Shown here: positions 16,362-24,794 of the stretch, one piece after another
Numbering within the stretch: position 1 is the first letter of the stretch
Layout of the letters: each line of letters opens with the position of its first letter
Source of the DNA: Candidatus Aenigmatarchaeota archaeon
GTDB lineage: Archaea > Aenigmatarchaeota > Aenigmatarchaeia > QMZP01 > JAFGSV01
DNA: 52,762 nucleotides
Reading direction: 5' to 3'
NCBI GenBank assembly: GCA_016931255.1
Contig: JAFGFG010000002.1
Location: 1 to 52,762 of the forward strand
The notes under the pieces: model-generated
Told to the model about the DNA's origin: nothing
Database searches by the model: none
The model's input: the letters and a program-made list of their open reading frames with translations, nothing else
Position numbers and translations under genes: made by a program

Positions 16362-17366
16362 TTATTTCAGCACGCTGCTTATGGTACCGTTGACACTCCT
16401 GTTTATGGCATCCTCTATCTCGTCAAGGGAACTGTATCTGGGTTCCGAGAGATTGTTGAGCGTCTCTGCCATATCCTCAGGCAGCTTCTTGTAAACAGTG
16501 TCCTTGTATTCCTCTATTTTTTCTGTAAGGTTTGCATTTGCCTGCGCAGCGAAAGGTATGCTTATGATAAGGAAAGCCATTATCATTGCCGGCATTATTA
16601 TGAATTCTATCCACAACCAGTTCATGAACTTGAATCTGTTTCCTACAACAACACTGAATACGACAATAGAAAGGCTCATGAGGAACAGTATTGCCAGCGG
16701 AAGGGCGAAGCTGTACAGCGTCAGCGAGAGTACGTAAGACACGAGAACAGTAGCAGCTATAACCCCGAAATACGGCTTGTACTTCCTTATCATGTCACCG
16801 CTGAACTTGAACTTGTATACTATGTAAATTGTGGAATAGACCACAGAAAAAGTCAGTATAATCCAGAACGGGAACCTTGTGAGGTCTCCTGTGAAAGCGA
16901 ACCATCCGCTTGAGTATTTGAAGAATTCTATGACAGTCATGTTGATTGTCGTCGGTATGAGTTTCTTCTTGAGCTTTATCTTGGGATGCGAGTGGATGAA
17001 ATTGAGGAATAGTATAAGAACTATTATGTTCAGATACCATCCGCTGACCATTGATGAGAGCAGCAGACCTGTCACAAGGAATAACAGTCCAAGGATTATC
17101 GCAGTGTTCCTGCTTATCATTCCGCCTGCCACCAGTTTCCATGCGCGCTTGTCCTTGTCTTTTTTGTCTTCCTCATAGTCCACAACATCGTTAAAGAAGT
17201 ACACAGCAGAATACGCAAGCACGAAGCCGGTCACAGAGAAGAGGAATGTCTGCATGTCGAAATAGCTGTACGTGAGCCAGAACAGCACGAAACCCAGAAG
17301 ATACTGTATTATGTTTTTCGGAAGGCTAACAGTTATGCTGTTGTAAAAAAACTGGTGCATGTTCAT
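16362..17366 (-). CDS. UbiA-family prenyltransferase-like membrane protein
   Basis: The protein has 334 residues and about eight hydrophobic segments. The first Asp-rich motif of the UbiA superfamily is present as FFNDVVDYEEDKKDKDKRAW (near 57-76), which binds the prenyl diphosphate through magnesium. The second Asp-rich motif is not evident: the corresponding loop reads KFSGDMIRKYKPY. The C-terminal ~60 residues are soluble, helical and acidic, beyond the usual UbiA end. In archaea the commonest member makes digeranylgeranylglyceryl phosphate for lipids, but the altered second motif leaves the substrate uncertain. It lies 28 bp upstream of glyS. Confidence 0.75.
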   Translation of the reverse strand: MNMHQFFYNSITVSLPKNIIQYLLGFVLFWLTYSYFDMQTFLFSVTGFVLAYSAVYFFNDVVDYEEDKKDKDKRAWKLVAGGMISRNTAIILGLLFLVTGLLLSSMVSGWYLNIIVLILFLNFIHSHPKIKLKKKLIPTTINMTVIEFFKYSSGWFAFTGDLTRFPFWIILTFSVVYSTIYIVYKFKFSGDMIRKYKPYFGVIAATVLVSYVLSLTLYSFALPLAILFLMSLSIVVFSVVVGNRFKFMNWLWIEFIIMPAMIMAFLIISIPFAAQANANLTEKIEEYKDTVYKKLPEDMAETLNNLSEPRYSSLDEIEDAINRSVNGTISSVLK

Positions 17367-17395
17367 GTCATCACTCTAATTTGTTAGTCTCTTCT

Positions 17396-17413
17396 CGTTT
17401 AAATTATTAAACG
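17396..17413. promoter_or_regulatory. inverted repeat between divergent genes
   Basis: CGTTTAA and TTAAACG form 7-bp arms around a 4-nt centre in the 84-bp gap between the divergent UbiA-like and GT2 genes. It could be a shared promoter or operator element. A separate GTATTAAC box lies about 23 nt before the GT2 ATG. Confidence 0.4.
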
Positions 17414-17450
17414 TTTTTCAGTAAAGTATTAACACGAACTGGTGTTTAAT

Positions 17451-18143
17451 ATGCGTATTTCTGTCGCTGTTCCCGCATACAATGAGGAAAAGTCCATTGA
17501 GACTACTCTCAAATCTTTAAGGAAGCAGACTGTGCCATGTGAAATAATCGTCTGCGACAACAATTCAACTGACAGGACATATGAAATAGCCAGCATGTAT
17601 GCGGACAAGGTTGTGAAAGAGCGCCGGCAGGGAGTTGCCCACGCCTTCAATGCGGCGGCAAAAGCCGCTTCCGGTGACCTTATTGCATTCACAGGCGCTG
17701 ACTGCATAGTTCCAGAGGACTGGATTGAAACGCTTTTCGAATGTTTCGATGAACCTGAAGTCATAGCTGCATTCGGGCCTGTGCATTCCACAGGGAGGAA
17801 CTACAGACGAACATTCAAATGCTACAGCATCTTTCACATGATTATTGTCAACCTCAAGATAACATGGGGCATATCGGATGCCAACATGATGATGAGGAAG
17901 AGTATTCTCGATAAGGTTGGATACTTCGACCCCAATATCCAGATGATGGAGGATTCCAATCTCATGAGAAAGATACGCAGGTACGGAAAATTCCGCTTCC
18001 TGAAGGATAACATAGTGAAAACATCACCAAGGAAGTTCGAACGCGAAGGCGCATTGCGCATATTCATTGATTACTTCACCTCACTGATGATACTGAAGCT
18101 CAGAGGAAAGATTCGGGCGAAGAGACTTTCCAATGTGCGGTGA
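17451..18143 (+). CDS. family 2 glycosyltransferase
   Basis: The protein is 230 residues from the ATG at 17451. It is a GT-A fold enzyme: the start ISVAVPAYNEEKSIETTLKS is the nucleotide-binding strand and loop. VCDNNSTDRT follows, and the metal-binding DXD-like position is TGADCIVPEDW. GYFDPNIQMMEDSNLMRKI includes the acceptor-side ED motif. No membrane helices are obvious apart from a weak hydrophobic patch. The sugar and acceptor cannot be told; envelope glycan or protein glycosylation is most likely. The start lies about 23 nt after a TATA-like box, so it is probably leaderless. Confidence 0.9.
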   Translation: MRISVAVPAYNEEKSIETTLKSLRKQTVPCEIIVCDNNSTDRTYEIASMYADKVVKERRQGVAHAFNAAAKAASGDLIAFTGADCIVPEDWIETLFECFDEPEVIAAFGPVHSTGRNYRRTFKCYSIFHMIIVNLKITWGISDANMMMRKSILDKVGYFDPNIQMMEDSNLMRKIRRYGKFRFLKDNIVKTSPRKFEREGALRIFIDYFTSLMILKLRGKIRAKRLSNVR

Positions 18144-18190
18144 GTTAAAAGTTAAAAGATGAAAACAATATTTATAGCAGCAGTTTGCAG

Positions 18191-19447
18191 GTGGCGGTTA
18201 TTTACAGAATCACTCCAGAAGGAAAGAAATATCTGAAGGAAGGACTTCCGGAAGAAAGGCTCGTAAGGCTTCTGAAGAAGCCGATGCTGATAGTCGAGGC
18301 CCGGAAGAAGCATCCAGACTTCACAATAGCGCTTTCCTGGGCCAAGAAGAATGGATGGGTGAAGATTGAAAACGGAAAGATGGTTCTTGTCAGGCAACCG
18401 GAGAAGATAGCTGAAAAGGATGCGCTGGAGAAAATCGATGACGGGAAGAATGTGCCGGAGAAGCTCATGGAACTCCTGATAAGCAGGAAGCTCGTCACCA
18501 GGGACAAGAATGATGCTTACAAGAAGGCACAGAAATTCATTGGGAGAGAGATTACGGGGATGACACCGGAGCTTATCAAGACCGGCCTGTGGAAGAAGGT
18601 GAAGATACGGCCGTACAATGTCAGTGTACGCGGCCAGAAGATATATCCGGGAAAGAGGCAGCCGTATAACAGCTTCCTTGCTCATGTCAAGGACAAGCTC
18701 ATCCAGCTCGGCTTCAGGGAGATGGAAGGACCTACAATAGAAAGCGAGTTCTGGAATTTCGATGCGCTGTTTCAGGCGCAGAATCATCCTAGCAGGGACT
18801 GGACCCAGACATATACACTGAAGAAGCCAAAGACCGGTTCGCTTCCTTCACCAAAGATAGTCGAGCGTGTGAAGGCTGCGCATGAAAACGGGTGGAAGAC
18901 CGGAAGTACAGGATGGGGATACAAGTGGAGCCCTGATAAGGCATCCCAGCTTATGCCGAGAGCCCACGGAACAGCATGCTCTGCGAGGCAGCTTGCAAAG
19001 GGAGTTGAAGTTCCGGGAAAGTATTTCGCAATCAAGAGATGCTTCAGGCCTGATGTGATAGACGCAACCCACGGCGTCGAGTTCAACCAGTGCGACGGCA
19101 TAATAATAGACGAGAGCATGACATTCGACAAGATGCTCGGGATACTGAAGATGTTCGCAACAGAGGTTGCAGGGGCAGAGGAAGTCAGGTTCTGCCCGGA
19201 TTACTATCCGTTCACGGAGCCGTCTGTTCAGCTTTCGGCGAAGCATCCTGAACTCGGATGGATAGAATTCGCAGGTGCGGGAATATTCCGGCCGGAACTA
19301 ACGGAGCCTCTCGGTATCAGGCAGCCTGTAATAGCATGGGGACTGGGAATTGACAGGCTCGCCATGGTGAAGCTCGGAATAAATGACATAAGGCATCTCT
19401 TCAGCCAGGACATAGAGTGGCTGAGGAAGCAGAAGGTGATTGTCTGA
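18191..19447 (+). CDS. pheS: phenylalanyl-tRNA synthetase alpha subunit
   Basis: This is the catalytic subunit of PheRS, about 418 residues. The class II core is clear: EGPTIESEFWNFDALFQAQN, RAHGTACSARQLAKG, KRCFRPDVIDATHGVEFNQC, and the C-terminal GWIEFAGAGIFRPE and AWGLGIDRLAM. Archaeal PheS is usually near 490-500 residues. Here the first ~65 residues, a winged-helix domain, are missing, and an in-frame TAA at 18146 rules out a long upstream extension. The start is GTG 18191 or TTG 18185, just after an ATATTTATA box. The gene overlaps the next ATG by one base (TGATG). Confidence 0.93.
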   Translation: MAVIYRITPEGKKYLKEGLPEERLVRLLKKPMLIVEARKKHPDFTIALSWAKKNGWVKIENGKMVLVRQPEKIAEKDALEKIDDGKNVPEKLMELLISRKLVTRDKNDAYKKAQKFIGREITGMTPELIKTGLWKKVKIRPYNVSVRGQKIYPGKRQPYNSFLAHVKDKLIQLGFREMEGPTIESEFWNFDALFQAQNHPSRDWTQTYTLKKPKTGSLPSPKIVERVKAAHENGWKTGSTGWGYKWSPDKASQLMPRAHGTACSARQLAKGVEVPGKYFAIKRCFRPDVIDATHGVEFNQCDGIIIDESMTFDKMLGILKMFATEVAGAEEVRFCPDYYPFTEPSVQLSAKHPELGWIEFAGAGIFRPELTEPLGIRQPVIAWGLGIDRLAMVKLGINDIRHLFSQDIEWLRKQKVIV

Positions 19448-19887
19448 TGGATAAAAAGCCAATGGTTGGATGTGCAGTCATGCTTATGAAAGGCAACAAA
19501 GTGCTTCTCGGAAAGAGACATAACAATCCTGAAAAGTCCGACAGCCTTCTTCACGGTGAAGGCACATGGACAATGCCCGGCGGCGGGATGAACTTTCATG
19601 AGAATCCGAAGGACTGCGCCAGAAGGGAAGCACGTGAAGAGACAGGAATAGAGGTTGGCGATTTTGACCTCATAAGCGTTACGAACGACAAGGTCCATGA
19701 CGCGCACTTCGTTACACCTGGTTTCAAATGCACTGACTTCAGCGGTGAAGCAAAGATCATGGAACCGGATGAAATAGTCGAATGGAAATGGTTCAGTTTC
19801 GATGAAATACCTGACAATCTTTTCTTCCCGACCAGGAAAATAATTGAGAATTACAGGAATAACAATATCCTGCATGGAGATGATTGA
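19447..19887 (+). CDS. Nudix hydrolase between pheS and pheT
   Basis: The protein is 146 residues from the ATG at 19447, which overlaps the pheS stop (TGATG). The Nudix box is intact: GGGMNFHENPKDCARREARE followed by ETGIEV, near residues 38-63, with all the metal-binding Glu residues. The substrate is not predictable; MutT-like nucleotide sanitising or dinucleotide polyphosphate hydrolysis is possible. Its place inside a PheRS operon suggests removal of by-products such as ApnA, but that is speculation. It ends 1 nt before the pheT ATG. Confidence 0.9.
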   Translation: MDKKPMVGCAVMLMKGNKVLLGKRHNNPEKSDSLLHGEGTWTMPGGGMNFHENPKDCARREAREETGIEVGDFDLISVTNDKVHDAHFVTPGFKCTDFSGEAKIMEPDEIVEWKWFSFDEIPDNLFFPTRKIIENYRNNNILHGDD

Positions 19888-19888
19888 A

Positions 19889-21547
19889 ATGCCGACAATA
19901 GAAGTAAACTATCAGGATTTGCAGTCACTCATAGGCGAGCACATACCGCTTGATGTCCTTCAGGATGAGGGCATACTCTACGCAAAGGGTGAAGTGGAAG
20001 AAATCGAGGGGGAAATGCTGAAGCTTGACATGAAGGACACGAACAGGCCTGACCTTTGGAGTGCGGAAGGTGTTGCCAGAGAAATCCAGGGAAGGTATAC
20101 AACAAAGAGAGGGTTGCCTGTTTATCTTGTGAAGCCGTCAGGCCTGACTGTAAAGGTTGACCCGAAGCTGAAAACAATAAGGCCTCTTACTGTCTGCGCT
20201 GTTGTAAAGAACATCAACATAACCCAAGAGACTCTTTCGCAGATGATACAGCTTCAGGAAAAGATATCCGGGACTTTCGGGAGAAACAGGAATGAAGTGG
20301 CCATAGGCGTATATGATTACCGGAAAATAAAAGGCCCAATAAAGTTCACAACAGTGAAGCCTGACGGAATAAAATTTGCTCCCCTGGATTTTGATGAAAA
20401 AATGACACCATCCCAGATACTGAAGAAGCATCCGAAAGGGCTGGAATTCGGAAACCTTCTCAATGGGCTGAAGGAATATCCCATATTCATAGATGCTGCA
20501 GGAGAGGTGCTTTCCATGCCGCCTGTCATAAATTCAAACCATACAGGAAAGGTGACAGCATCGACAAAAGACCTTTTCATAGAATGCTCGGGATTCAGCA
20601 TGAAGTTCCTGATGCCTGCTCTCAATACAATAGTTGCAGCCCTTGCCGACAGGGGAGGAGAGGTTCAGTCTGTCAGGGTTGAGTACAGCAACGGTCCCAT
20701 AGTCACCCCTGACATGAGCCCCCGAAAATATTCCATCAATGCTGAATACGTGAACAGTGTATCAGGACTCAGGCTTTCCCCGAAGGCCATATGCGACCTC
20801 CTTGAGAAAGCAAGATACAGCGCGAAAGCCACAGGAAATAAGATAAATCTTCTGTATCCGGCTTACAGGCAGGATATAATGCATCCGAGGGATGTTGTGG
20901 AAGATGTCATAATATCGTACGGATTCAACAGGATAACACCGAACATACCCAAGGTCGCGACAACAGGAGAGCTGTGCATGCTGGAGAAATTCAGCGATTC
21001 CGTTGCAGGCATAATGACAGGCATGGGATTTCAGGAGATACTTTCATACATGCTCGCCAACAAGGAAAACCTTTTCCGTAAAATGTCCATGAACGATGGA
21101 GAGGTTGTGGAGATTGAGAACGTGGTCTCATCCAACTGGAGTGTCTTCAGAAGCTGGATGCTTCCGGGAATGCTTGAGTTCCTCTCAAAGAACAAGCACA
21201 GAGAATACCCGCAGAATGTTTTTGAGATAGGCGACGCTGTTCTTCTGGACAGGAACACTGAAACGCGGTCAATGGATGTGAGGAAGATATCCGCTGTGAT
21301 GTGCGATACACGTGTAGGCTACGAAAGCATTGCAAGTGTGGTTGATGCGCTTTTTTCTTCGCTTGGTATAGAGTACGAGCTTGTTCCGGGGACACATCCG
21401 AGCTTCATGAAAGGAAGAACAGCCCAGATAACAGTCAACGGAAAACCTGCGGGCATACTCGGAGAGATAAATCCTGCTGTTCTGAACAGCTGGGGAATAG
21501 AGAATCCTGTTGCAGGATTTGAAATAGAGATTGAGCGGATGAAGTGA
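19889..21547 (+). CDS. pheT: phenylalanyl-tRNA synthetase beta subunit
   Basis: This is the archaeal/eukaryotic-type PheRS beta chain, 552 residues from the ATG at 19889, preceded by GGAGATGATT. The N-terminal segment has LKLDMKDTNRPDLWSAEGVA (near 45-64). The B3/4 editing region follows (NRNEVAIGVYDYRKIKGPIK). The B5 domain lies around YPAYRQDIMHPRDVVEDVII, and the C-terminal catalytic-like domain ends with GILGEINPAVLNSWGIENPV. It forms the alpha2-beta2 enzyme with PheS. It converges with the MinD-like gene with no gap. Confidence 0.96.
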   Translation: MPTIEVNYQDLQSLIGEHIPLDVLQDEGILYAKGEVEEIEGEMLKLDMKDTNRPDLWSAEGVAREIQGRYTTKRGLPVYLVKPSGLTVKVDPKLKTIRPLTVCAVVKNINITQETLSQMIQLQEKISGTFGRNRNEVAIGVYDYRKIKGPIKFTTVKPDGIKFAPLDFDEKMTPSQILKKHPKGLEFGNLLNGLKEYPIFIDAAGEVLSMPPVINSNHTGKVTASTKDLFIECSGFSMKFLMPALNTIVAALADRGGEVQSVRVEYSNGPIVTPDMSPRKYSINAEYVNSVSGLRLSPKAICDLLEKARYSAKATGNKINLLYPAYRQDIMHPRDVVEDVIISYGFNRITPNIPKVATTGELCMLEKFSDSVAGIMTGMGFQEILSYMLANKENLFRKMSMNDGEVVEIENVVSSNWSVFRSWMLPGMLEFLSKNKHREYPQNVFEIGDAVLLDRNTETRSMDVRKISAVMCDTRVGYESIASVVDALFSSLGIEYELVPGTHPSFMKGRTAQITVNGKPAGILGEINPAVLNSWGIENPVAGFEIEIERMK

Positions 21548-22306
21548 TTACTTCAGCCAGTTGAAAAGCCTGTACGAGAGGTTGCTTTTCGGCTTGTAGT
21601 CTTCGCCTATAATGCGTGCTGCTATGCTCATCACATGCTGTGATGCAGGTGAACCCGGGCTGTGGGCCACAACAGGTCTCTTCTTTGCAATGGATCTTCC
21701 TACTGCATCGTCCTCTGGAATTTTTCCGAGGATAGGCATCTCAAGGAAGTTCTCAACAGCCTCCATTGAGAATTCATGGTCCTTTCCCCTGACGCGGTTT
21801 ACAACAACACCAAGATTATGGGTTCCGTACTTCTCAGCAAGGTTTCCAAGCTTCAGTGCATCTGTAAGTGCCGGAAGCTCAGGGTTCGTTATTGTTATGA
21901 GCTCATCAGCAGCCTCGACAGCTGAAAGCGCTTCCTTGCTCAGTCCTGCAGCTGCGTCAACAATTATGAAGTCGCAGCCTCCGACGAGCTTATAGAAAAC
22001 ATCAACCAGTTCATGCGTGTCAGCAAGTCTGAGTTTTTTCAGCGAAATGTCTGCAGGAAGTACCGTGAATCCTGCTGGATGATAATAAAGTGCGTCATTG
22101 AGCCTGGCATCGCCGTTTAGCACATCCTGAAGGGTTACAGGATAAAGCGGTATTCCGAGGTGTATTCCGAGATTGGCTGTCGTGAGGTTGCCGTCAACAG
22201 CTATAACAGACTTCTTGAAGCTTGCGAGCGCAGTCGCAAGATTGGAAACAAAAGTAGTCTTTCCAACACCACCCTTTCCACTTGCGACAGTTATTATTCG
22301 TGTCAT
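21548..22306 (-). CDS. minD: MinD-like P-loop ATPase
   Basis: The protein is 252 residues from the ATG at 22306. The deviant Walker A is VASGKGGVGKTTFVSNLA (near 6-23), and the second Lys-containing signature is typical of the MinD/ParA family. DFIIVDAAAGLSKEAL is the Walker B region. The C-terminus ends with the short amphipathic stretch SYRLFNWLK, which resembles the MinD membrane-targeting helix. Archaeal MinD homologues position surface structures and other cargo rather than forming MinCDE oscillators. No partner gene is adjacent. AT-rich boxes lie upstream, between this gene and tRNA-Arg. Confidence 0.88.
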   Translation of the reverse strand: MTRIITVASGKGGVGKTTFVSNLATALASFKKSVIAVDGNLTTANLGIHLGIPLYPVTLQDVLNGDARLNDALYYHPAGFTVLPADISLKKLRLADTHELVDVFYKLVGGCDFIIVDAAAGLSKEALSAVEAADELITITNPELPALTDALKLGNLAEKYGTHNLGVVVNRVRGKDHEFSMEAVENFLEMPILGKIPEDDAVGRSIAKKRPVVAHSPGSPASQHVMSIAARIIGEDYKPKSNLSYRLFNWLK

Positions 22307-22398
22307 ATGAACCATTTTTTTGTATTCAGGATATTTTAATGTTATTATCCTACTCGATTTATAATCACTATTTGGGAGTAGTTTTTATAAATCTATAG

Positions 22399-22473
22399 CG
22401 GACCCGAAGGGATTTGAACCCTCGACCTTCACCTTAGGAGGGTGCCGCTCTATCCAAGCTGAGCTACGGGCCC
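22399..22473 (-). tRNA. tRNA-Arg (CCT)
   Basis: The cloverleaf spans 75 nt. The acceptor GGGCCCG pairs with CGGGTCC, with G as discriminator. The anticodon loop CTCCTAA gives CCT, and the T arm is GAGGG/CCCTT with loop TTCAAAT. The outermost anticodon-stem pair is a G-A mismatch. No intron and no encoded CCA. Confidence 0.93.
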
Positions 22474-22501
22474 ATCTACAGTAAAAGATAGTTAAGGTTT
22501 A

Positions 22502-24067
22502 TTAAAATTTAAAAAGAGATGCGAGCCATTCGATAAATGAATCATAAATTGTTTTCACTGGATTCAGATTGTCTTCGGTGCCCGCTGCCATGCCTGTTAT
22601 TGCAGCTGACGGTACGGATTCCGGTTCCTCAGCGGATTCCTGGGAAATGTCTTTCGTTGTATTCAGGACAACTGAAGGAGGTGGCTCCTTTAATTTGAGT
22701 GCCCTTGTTATGTCGTATTCCTTTCCGCTGTACTTCAGCCTTATTCTGTAGGTGTATATACCCGGAAGGGTATCATCAGGAAACATGCTTTCAAGTATTA
22801 TCTCCTTGGACGAATGTTCGGGAACCTCCATAATCCTCTGGTTCGCAGTCCATGTCTTCTTCCAGCCGTCCTCCCCGAGCCCGTATGTAAGGCACCTGCT
22901 TCCCTGATATGCATAAGAGTACACGATATATTCGCTCTCGTAAATGCCCGTGTTCTCAAGACGGACTTTGACATTGAAGGGCTCACCTGCATATGCATCC
23001 TCAGGAAATCCGGTGAGTTCAAACAGTTCCAGAACATCGTTCATTGTCACGCTACTGTCAGCGCAGTTGCTGGTCTTGATTTTGCATTCAGGACATTCTT
23101 CACAACAGAAAAGGGGATTATTCCCTTGGACTGTTATGTTGAACTTACCATATGGGATTTCCTTTCCAGTTACATCTTGGTACACCCTTACAAAGCCACT
23201 GTATTCACCATCAGCATACTCATCATTGCAGTTGTTCTTGAGCATAATTGGAATCTGAAGTGCAATCATCTGCATGGTGCTGGACGTTTCTAGTATCATC
23301 GCAGTATCACTTTCATTAAAATGACATGTTATGGTATTGCCTTTTTTGTCTTTGGTTAACCATTTTTGTTTGCCATTATCGTTATTGTGGTTTATGTAGG
23401 CTACTATTCTGAGCGTTGCAGGAGTTCCGTTTGTGAAAAGATAACATTCAATATATTCTACATCACCGAATCTTGCCATGTAGCTGTTGTCAGCAACAGT
23501 CAGCTCCATGTCACTCAGACTGGATTCGTAAGTAATATTATCTGCCATATTGTTATTTGTGATATTAGTCTCATTGACAAACTCTGTAGGCTTAGGACAG
23601 TCATTTGGATAGCCGGGAGTTGCGTTTTCTGTTTCAGTCCATGTGCCGTTGCAGAGCGACCATGAATTACCGACTACTGATGATGTGTAAGTCATGATAT
23701 CTAGAAGTGCAGTCCCGTTAAACATATAGACAGTATCACCGACATTATTCATCCACGGACTTCCGTAAGATAGGTTGATTACAGTAGAGTTGAGTGTGCC
23801 GAATACGCCCTCGAATAAATCCTGCTTATTTGCTACGATGATAAATGTGTCAGTTGTTAGACCATTCAACTGCTTAGAAAATGAAGAACTATCATTTATT
23901 TTGACATCCGAAAGATTAATAGACATATTACAGTTGTTGTGTATTTCCAGCCATTCATTTTTTGCATCTTCAGGATTGGGATGAATTTCAGTTATGCTTA
24001 TGCATGCAGAAACTGCTGGAAAAATCATCAAAATTGTAATGAATGCCGTCAGAAAGGCAATCCTCAT
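22502..24067 (-). CDS. secreted protein with lamin-tail domain
   Basis: The protein has 521 residues. It starts with a signal peptide (MRIAFLTAFITILMIFPAVS, with Cys 21 as a possible lipid-attachment site or the first mature residue). Residues about 22-130 form a lamin-tail (LTD) domain: ISITEIHPNPEDAKNEWLEI, then VANKQDLFEG and GDTVYMFNG. The centre has a CCEECPECKIKTSNC cluster. A beta-sandwich (EPFNVKVRLENTGIYESEYI) follows. The C-terminus has a Ser/Pro/Ala segment with ITGMAAG and then a short hydrophobic end (FIEWLASLFKF) that may anchor it. It is a cell-surface protein; the partner is unknown. Confidence 0.8.
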   Translation of the reverse strand: MRIAFLTAFITILMIFPAVSACISITEIHPNPEDAKNEWLEIHNNCNMSINLSDVKINDSSSFSKQLNGLTTDTFIIVANKQDLFEGVFGTLNSTVINLSYGSPWMNNVGDTVYMFNGTALLDIMTYTSSVVGNSWSLCNGTWTETENATPGYPNDCPKPTEFVNETNITNNNMADNITYESSLSDMELTVADNSYMARFGDVEYIECYLFTNGTPATLRIVAYINHNNDNGKQKWLTKDKKGNTITCHFNESDTAMILETSSTMQMIALQIPIMLKNNCNDEYADGEYSGFVRVYQDVTGKEIPYGKFNITVQGNNPLFCCEECPECKIKTSNCADSSVTMNDVLELFELTGFPEDAYAGEPFNVKVRLENTGIYESEYIVYSYAYQGSRCLTYGLGEDGWKKTWTANQRIMEVPEHSSKEIILESMFPDDTLPGIYTYRIRLKYSGKEYDITRALKLKEPPPSVVLNTTKDISQESAEEPESVPSAAITGMAAGTEDNLNPVKTIYDSFIEWLASLFKF

Positions 24068-24097
24068 ATTGAGGCGTTTGTTTGGGAAAATAAATAT

Positions 24098-24649
24098 CTA
24101 TTCATCCAACTCGCAGTTCGGGCATACCCATCTATTGACAGACTGCCTGAGTCTGTCCGAATAACCGCCGCAGTCTTCACACATTCCTGGTATGGTTTCA
24201 TTCGGTCCCGGGACAATGCTTATCCTGTTTTTCAGCTTCTCAGACATTATCTCTATAAGCTCCGGCGATATGAGAAGTATCTCCTTGTCAGCTATTATGC
24301 CCTTGAGCTTTCCGTTCTCAACAACCGGTATCCTCTTTATACCGTTCTTGACCATGATTTTGGTTACATCGAGGATGTTGTCTCCCGGCTTTGCTGTTAT
24401 GAGCTTTTGCCTTTTCGTTATTTTATCCTTCTTGAGGTCCGCAATCCTGACTTTCTTCGGATCGAGTCCTCTGGCGACTACAGTAGTAACATCCGATTCA
24501 GTGACTATGCCTGTTGGTTCATCGCCGTTCTCAACGACAATGAGACAGCCCACCCTGTTGTTTGTCATGGTCTTGGCTGCGTCATATATAGTCTCCTTCG
24601 GACCTATTATTTTTACAGATGTCTTCATTATTTCCCTCACTTTTACCAT
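24098..24649 (-). CDS. CBS-domain protein with C-terminal zinc ribbon
   Basis: The protein has 183 residues. There are two CBS domains: one from VREIMKTSVKIIGPKETIYD to GIVTESDVT, the other from LITAKPGDNILDVTKIMVKN to GIIADKEILL. Together they form a Bateman module that normally senses adenine nucleotides or SAM. The C-terminus is a zinc ribbon with two CxxC pairs (MCEDCGGY and WVCPNC). Such CBS-plus-ribbon proteins are common in archaea and the target is unknown. It is the gene after the lamin-tail gene on the same strand. Confidence 0.9.
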   Translation of the reverse strand: MVKVREIMKTSVKIIGPKETIYDAAKTMTNNRVGCLIVVENGDEPTGIVTESDVTTVVARGLDPKKVRIADLKKDKITKRQKLITAKPGDNILDVTKIMVKNGIKRIPVVENGKLKGIIADKEILLISPELIEIMSEKLKNRISIVPGPNETIPGMCEDCGGYSDRLRQSVNRWVCPNCELDE

Positions 24650-24748
24650 ATAATCACCTCTCTGACAAATTATTGGAATTGTGATTTAAATTATTCCGGA
24701 AAATCGACGACATAAGTCGAAATTCGTCTCCGGGTAGTCGTGAAAGGT

Positions 24749-24756
24749 TTAAAAAG
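24749..24756 (+). promoter_or_regulatory. TATA box of the cohesin/dockerin unit
   Basis: GTTTAAAAAG with a purine-rich GAAAG (BRE-like) just upstream, about 43 nt before the cohesin gene ATG. A GTGAT Shine-Dalgarno lies 4 nt before that ATG, so this transcript would have a short leader. Confidence 0.5.
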
Positions 24757-24794
24757 CTTTATGATAGAATAATTATATAATATTTGTGATAGAA

